DNA of 64,000 nucleotides from Chrysoperla carnea (lineage: Eukaryota; Arthropoda; Insecta; Neuroptera; Chrysopidae), in NCBI RefSeq assembly GCF_905475395.1, contig NC_058338.1, forward strand, positions 5,222,935 through 5,286,934. The letters run 5' to 3'. The stretch's first letter is position 1. Every line of letters begins with the position of its first letter. The position numbers and the translations under genes were made by a program. The notes below the pieces were generated by a model. That model was given only the letters and a program-made list of their open reading frames with translations. It did no database searches and was not told the DNA's origin. Below are positions 59,986 to 64,000 of the stretch, piece after piece.

Positions 59986-60450
59986 GGAATGGCTGCGACA
60001 AGCTATTTTAATTACTGGGACTTTGCGCAGGGTATTCGACTGTGCTAGATTGAAATTCACTAGAACACAGTTGAGAAAGATGTTGGGACTCTTAACAAGA
60101 CACTGTCTACTGAAGTTCATAATATAGATATCGAACTACCTTCATATCATAGATATCTGATGTATCCGCTTGTAAGCCTGTCTGGAGGAAGATGAAACCT
60201 CTCTACATGTTATTTTCACGGCAGGTTTGGGTCTAAATTCTTGTGTGAAAACAATTCCGGTGGAGAAGCTCTGAGCTTTATATGTGGAGTCTCGCCTCGA
60301 TAGAATACTATAATTTCATCTGTTTAAAATAGTACCTCTTAACTGGAGACGTCTCACCTTCAAGTGAAAGGTTCTCTCAAGGAGGACACAGACCCCTTGA
60401 TCTAAATGCTAAGGACCCATTAGCGGTACCAGTTTTTTGTACTATTGTTA
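59985..60450 (+). pseudogene. Second remnant of the same LINE family
   Basis: FKEWLRQAILI and TRTQLRKMLGLLTRHCLLK are clear counterparts of IKEWLNAF and RTQLRRVVGLLTSHC in the copy at 55250, and the order of following blocks (ISDVSACKP...) is also kept. Frames are broken and the RNase H part is missing. Confidence 0.7.
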
Positions 60451-63400
60451 TTATCTTTTAGATTTGCTTATTAAAAATGATTCAGTCGATTTAAGTCTTG
60501 CAAGAACATTATTCAAGTAACCCATGCGCTCAAAGCTATATTTCTTTTTACATCTAGTCTTCTGGTTTTCAACGGTTACTCTTTAGAGTAACTCAGTTCT
60601 GCAGAAGCAGACAGTAGAAGCAGACAGTACATCATCCATTTCGCTTCGGAACATACCTCTTCTGGTAAGTCACTCTGAGCACAATAAAGTTAAATTCTGT
60701 CCAACAGTGATCTAGTCCATCTTTAGATTTCAACTTCCTTTTAAACTCGAAAGTTATGAAATTGCTTGTTTGGATTCCAAAAGTTTATTATAACTAAAAA
60801 TAAACCTATATATAAATGCAAACTTTGTAGGCGTGTTATATGTAAAACCAAAGATCATTAGTTACGATTGATTTAAGCTGCAGAAAGAGAAAATGTATTT
60901 GAAAACATGTGGAGCGAACGGAGGTTGACACTCAAACTTCCGTGCATCATTTCCAATAGGAGGGAATATATACATACATAAGCAAAAAAAAAAAGTCATT
61001 AACCATGGTTTTTCCTATATATGCCTTTCCAGTCTATATCATTATTATTATTATTATGGAAAACATTCCGTGATGCGAAAACCCAATATCATTTGTGGCC
61101 TTTGTATTTATTGGTATCGCGGAAGGAAAAAATCAATATGTTATCACTATCAGTTGATTCAGCTGTTTAATGTCCTTTAATAAATAATAGGAGGCTTTTT
61201 AAGTAATAATAATACATTTTGTGTAAAAAGAAATGTAATTTAGATAAATGCTCTCGTTGTTGGGGGTTCAGTCGTTCCGTGTAATTATGTCTAATGTTTA
61301 ATGTCATAGGATAAAGCTACGAATACAAACTGTCTATATAAATCTTCATTGTATTAAAAGTATAATTAACTTGAAAAACATTTTAAAAAAACCAGGCGTT
61401 GGTGGTTTATTTTGCTTAAAATTTTTAACAAAAAGAAAGAAAATAATAATATTATTAAATTTGAGTTTAAAAAAAACCTTGAAATAAAATCAGGTCTGAT
61501 CGATTCGATTTTGTTTGAAAGGTTATTTGATCGAGAGTGTTTTTAACTATGTTTAAAGAAAATAAGCAAAGCCGTTTGTAGATTATAATTATAATCTCTT
61601 ATCTGGTTGTTCGGGTAGGGAACCCTAAGCTTGAACTAAAAAATCAAAATCGATTCCTCAACAGATTCTCTTATCTATTGAGTACTGTGGGCAAGTGTCC
61701 AGGGATTTTTAGGGCTCTCCTACTTGCTGCTCTCTCAGTACTTCAGTATTGCTGCGGTAAAGAAAAGTCACAGCGGATGGAAGAATGAAAAATTAGTAAC
61801 ATAGATTAAACAATGCTTGTAATCATAGGAACATTTACCCTAAGTTGTCTTGCGTCCTCGATAGGTTTAAAGACAACTCCTGTAGATTTACAGGAAAATT
61901 GTCGTAAATTATTTTAACATAATTTAAGTTTTCATGATTTTTTTTTTGTCACAAAAAGCATTAAAATAAACCAAACAAAATCTAAAAAAAAATTTTTTAT
62001 TTAAAACTTTCACTACAATTCTCACAAACTTAAAATGTTTAAAATAAAAACTAAAATTATAATAAAATATGATCCAATATTTCTGTAATCTCAGACAATA
62101 TTTAGGTATAAATTTTAAAATATTTTTCTATATAAAAATTATAGAAATATGTCGATAAGTTTCGTCATAACAGGTACCTCCTAGGAGTATTTAAACTCAA
62201 ACTTTAATATTATATAGGTATAATTCATTTAAAACCTTTGTACAGATTCTTTCTCTTCTAACTTTTAGAATCTGTTCAATAGGTATAAGAAACAAAATAA
62301 TCAAGTCTTAATCTTTTTAATACTTCGTTACAAAAGTGCTTTAACTATATGCACATCTTTAATCTCTTGTTATTGTTTTAATTAAAAATTAAATTGAAAA
62401 AGCTTAATTTATAATTTATCTAATATAAGAATTAAAATAATAAAACTCTCAACAAAAATTATGAATATTAAAAAAAAATGATCGGCTAATAGATATTTCA
62501 ATCCGATGCTTCAAAATGCTTCTAAATAAAGATAAAATACGAGAAAAATTCAATATACTTATATTTAAGTACGAAAATACACATTTTAAGGATGCGAAAA
62601 AAATCAAGGATATTTCCAGGACAAAATTAAAAATCAAGGACATTTCCAGATTTTCAAAAACCGCTAGACTCCTTGTGATGTTATAGACGCTTTATCATAT
62701 TCAAGACGGGTATATATATGTTTTCTGTAGAAACATTTGAGAAGTTTTTGAGATTTGAGAAGACATCGGGGTATAAGAGCCTTTGACATAAAGCATCACA
62801 TTATTTTAGAAATGCACAAACCAAAAAGGAATAACTAAATACAACTGGAATTACAATTAACATTATTACTAAAATTTCTCTAATCTTGTCTATTATTATT
62901 AATTTATAAAATTTAAAAATTATTAATATTTATTTTACGTTTAAATTAAATTATATTTTCTTGATTTTACAAAAATATTGGAAAATAAAATTTGAATTGA
63001 ATTAAATAAGTAACGACCCACATTAGGTACAAAAGGTACAAAAATATTAGAAAGAGCTCTCAGAAAATACAAACACAAAAATATAAAAATTACAGTTTTT
63101 TAATTTATTTACTATGAAAAGTTTTAAATAAAAATTTTAAATGATTTAATAATATATTTTGAATTAAAGAAGTCTGAAATGACTATAATTGAAACTGTAA
63201 TTTTTAAATTATTTGAAACATCGTATACAAGCACAAGAAACTGAAATTTTTGATTCTTAGATGGTCCAATAACGTAACAACATTAACTATCTTAATTTAG
63301 AAAAAAATATCCAAAAAAACACTTTCTAAAATCGCACTTAAAACAACACTTAAACTTCACTGTAGATATATAAATGCAATTTACATGCAATTTGTTACTA

Positions 63401-64000
63401 TAATTAAGAAACACTTGAAACAAAAAACCACACACACTACAAAATATAATTTTTTTCCAGATAATTAAAATAAAATTAGTGCAATAATAATAAATAAATT
63501 ACAGCAGTTAGTTATAGTTATAGTTATTCAACATTGAACGAACGAACCAAACATATTATAACACATCATATAACAAACATTATATTAACAACACAACACA
63601 ACACACTAAACAGTAGTTCAAATAATAAAATATAAATGTGAATGATGACAAACTTTTTGAATAAAAGTAGTGTTGTGTTATATATTTATTGTTTAAAAAA
63701 ATCATCATAATCATCACACATACATACACACACTATACCTACTAACTAATACTGTTTATAATACATATTATTATGAATATACAAATCCAACGAACATGAC
63801 AACATTCCTTACCTCTCAAATATGTCTGTCTGTTTGTACGTCTGTCTGTCTCTACGTCTGTACGTCTGTCTGTCAGTCGATCAGTGTATGGAAGTCTGTC
63901 TAGAGTATTATCAACAAAGTGTACGATACAGAAGAAAAAAACTTATACAACAGACATTTTATATACAAAAATTCTATGTTAACGTCATGTAACTTCAATG
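60451..64000. other. AT-rich window end
   Basis: I see no supported gene. A piece of the dispersed repeat listed at 40535 lies at 61500-61560. Low-complexity (TCTG)n-like sequence is at 63822-63900, followed further left on the minus strand by AGAGGTAAGG, which resembles a splice donor but has no supporting exon. Confidence 0.45.
63822..63900 (+). repeat. (GTCT)n-like low-complexity tract
   Basis: Irregular repeats of TCTGTCTG, TACGTCTG and close variants run for about 80 bases. Confidence 0.85.

Noticed and set aside
60560-60665. Possible exon between TCTTTAG and TCTTCTG|GTAAGTC
   Set aside because: It follows LINE debris, contains a simple duplication (AGAAGCAGACAGT twice) and has no link to another exon.
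63780-63850. Minus-strand donor-like AGAGGTAAGG with low-complexity upstream
   Set aside because: The presumed exon is a (GTCT)n tract without an open frame, so one splice-like motif is not enough.

Overview
This is a strongly AT-rich stretch of an insect nuclear genome. The evidence is spliceosomal introns with GT-AG borders, insect-type exon sequences, a canonical U6 snRNA gene, and a very high density of small inverted-repeat transposons and decayed retroelements. Nothing here is bacterial, organellar or viral. I cannot name the species.

Three protein-coding genes could be rebuilt exon by exon with consistent phases. (1) 480-3858, minus strand: an EXTL3/brother-of-tout-velu type glycosyltransferase, 3 exons, 940 residues, apparently complete. 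(2) 9358-21543, plus strand: CTP:phosphocholine cytidylyltransferase (Pcyt1), 4 exons, 378 residues, with a 9.9 kb first intron full of repeats and a dead transposase in intron 3. (3) 27789-32496, minus strand: an acyl-CoA ligase of the 4-coumarate-CoA ligase/luciferase-like (ANL) group, 7 exons, 546 residues, with transposon copies in several introns. A complete U6 snRNA gene with a TATA box 30 bases upstream lies at 35118-35224. The protein genes belong to unrelated pathways (heparan sulfate initiation, phosphatidylcholine synthesis, acyl activation) and show no sign of joint function.

From about 35.3 kb to 49 kb I find no gene. This part holds MITEs, a Tigger/pogo-like element at 38.56-38.95 kb, microsatellites and a 2.3 kb structure with ~450-550 bp inverted arms at 39.49-41.82 kb. 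From 49 to 64 kb there may be the 5' part of a large plus-strand gene: a promoter-like stretch with paired CCAAT boxes, a candidate first exon ending ATG|GTAAGT at 49325, and a 47 bp exon-like block with good splice sites at 55981-56027. This is unproven. The same region carries two fragments of one LINE family with a recognisable RNase H tail, and a GC-richer reading frame interrupted by one stop that I do not recognise.

The commonest repeat is a ~500 bp MITE family ending in ATACCATGTATATATGAAAT, with at least nine full or partial copies.
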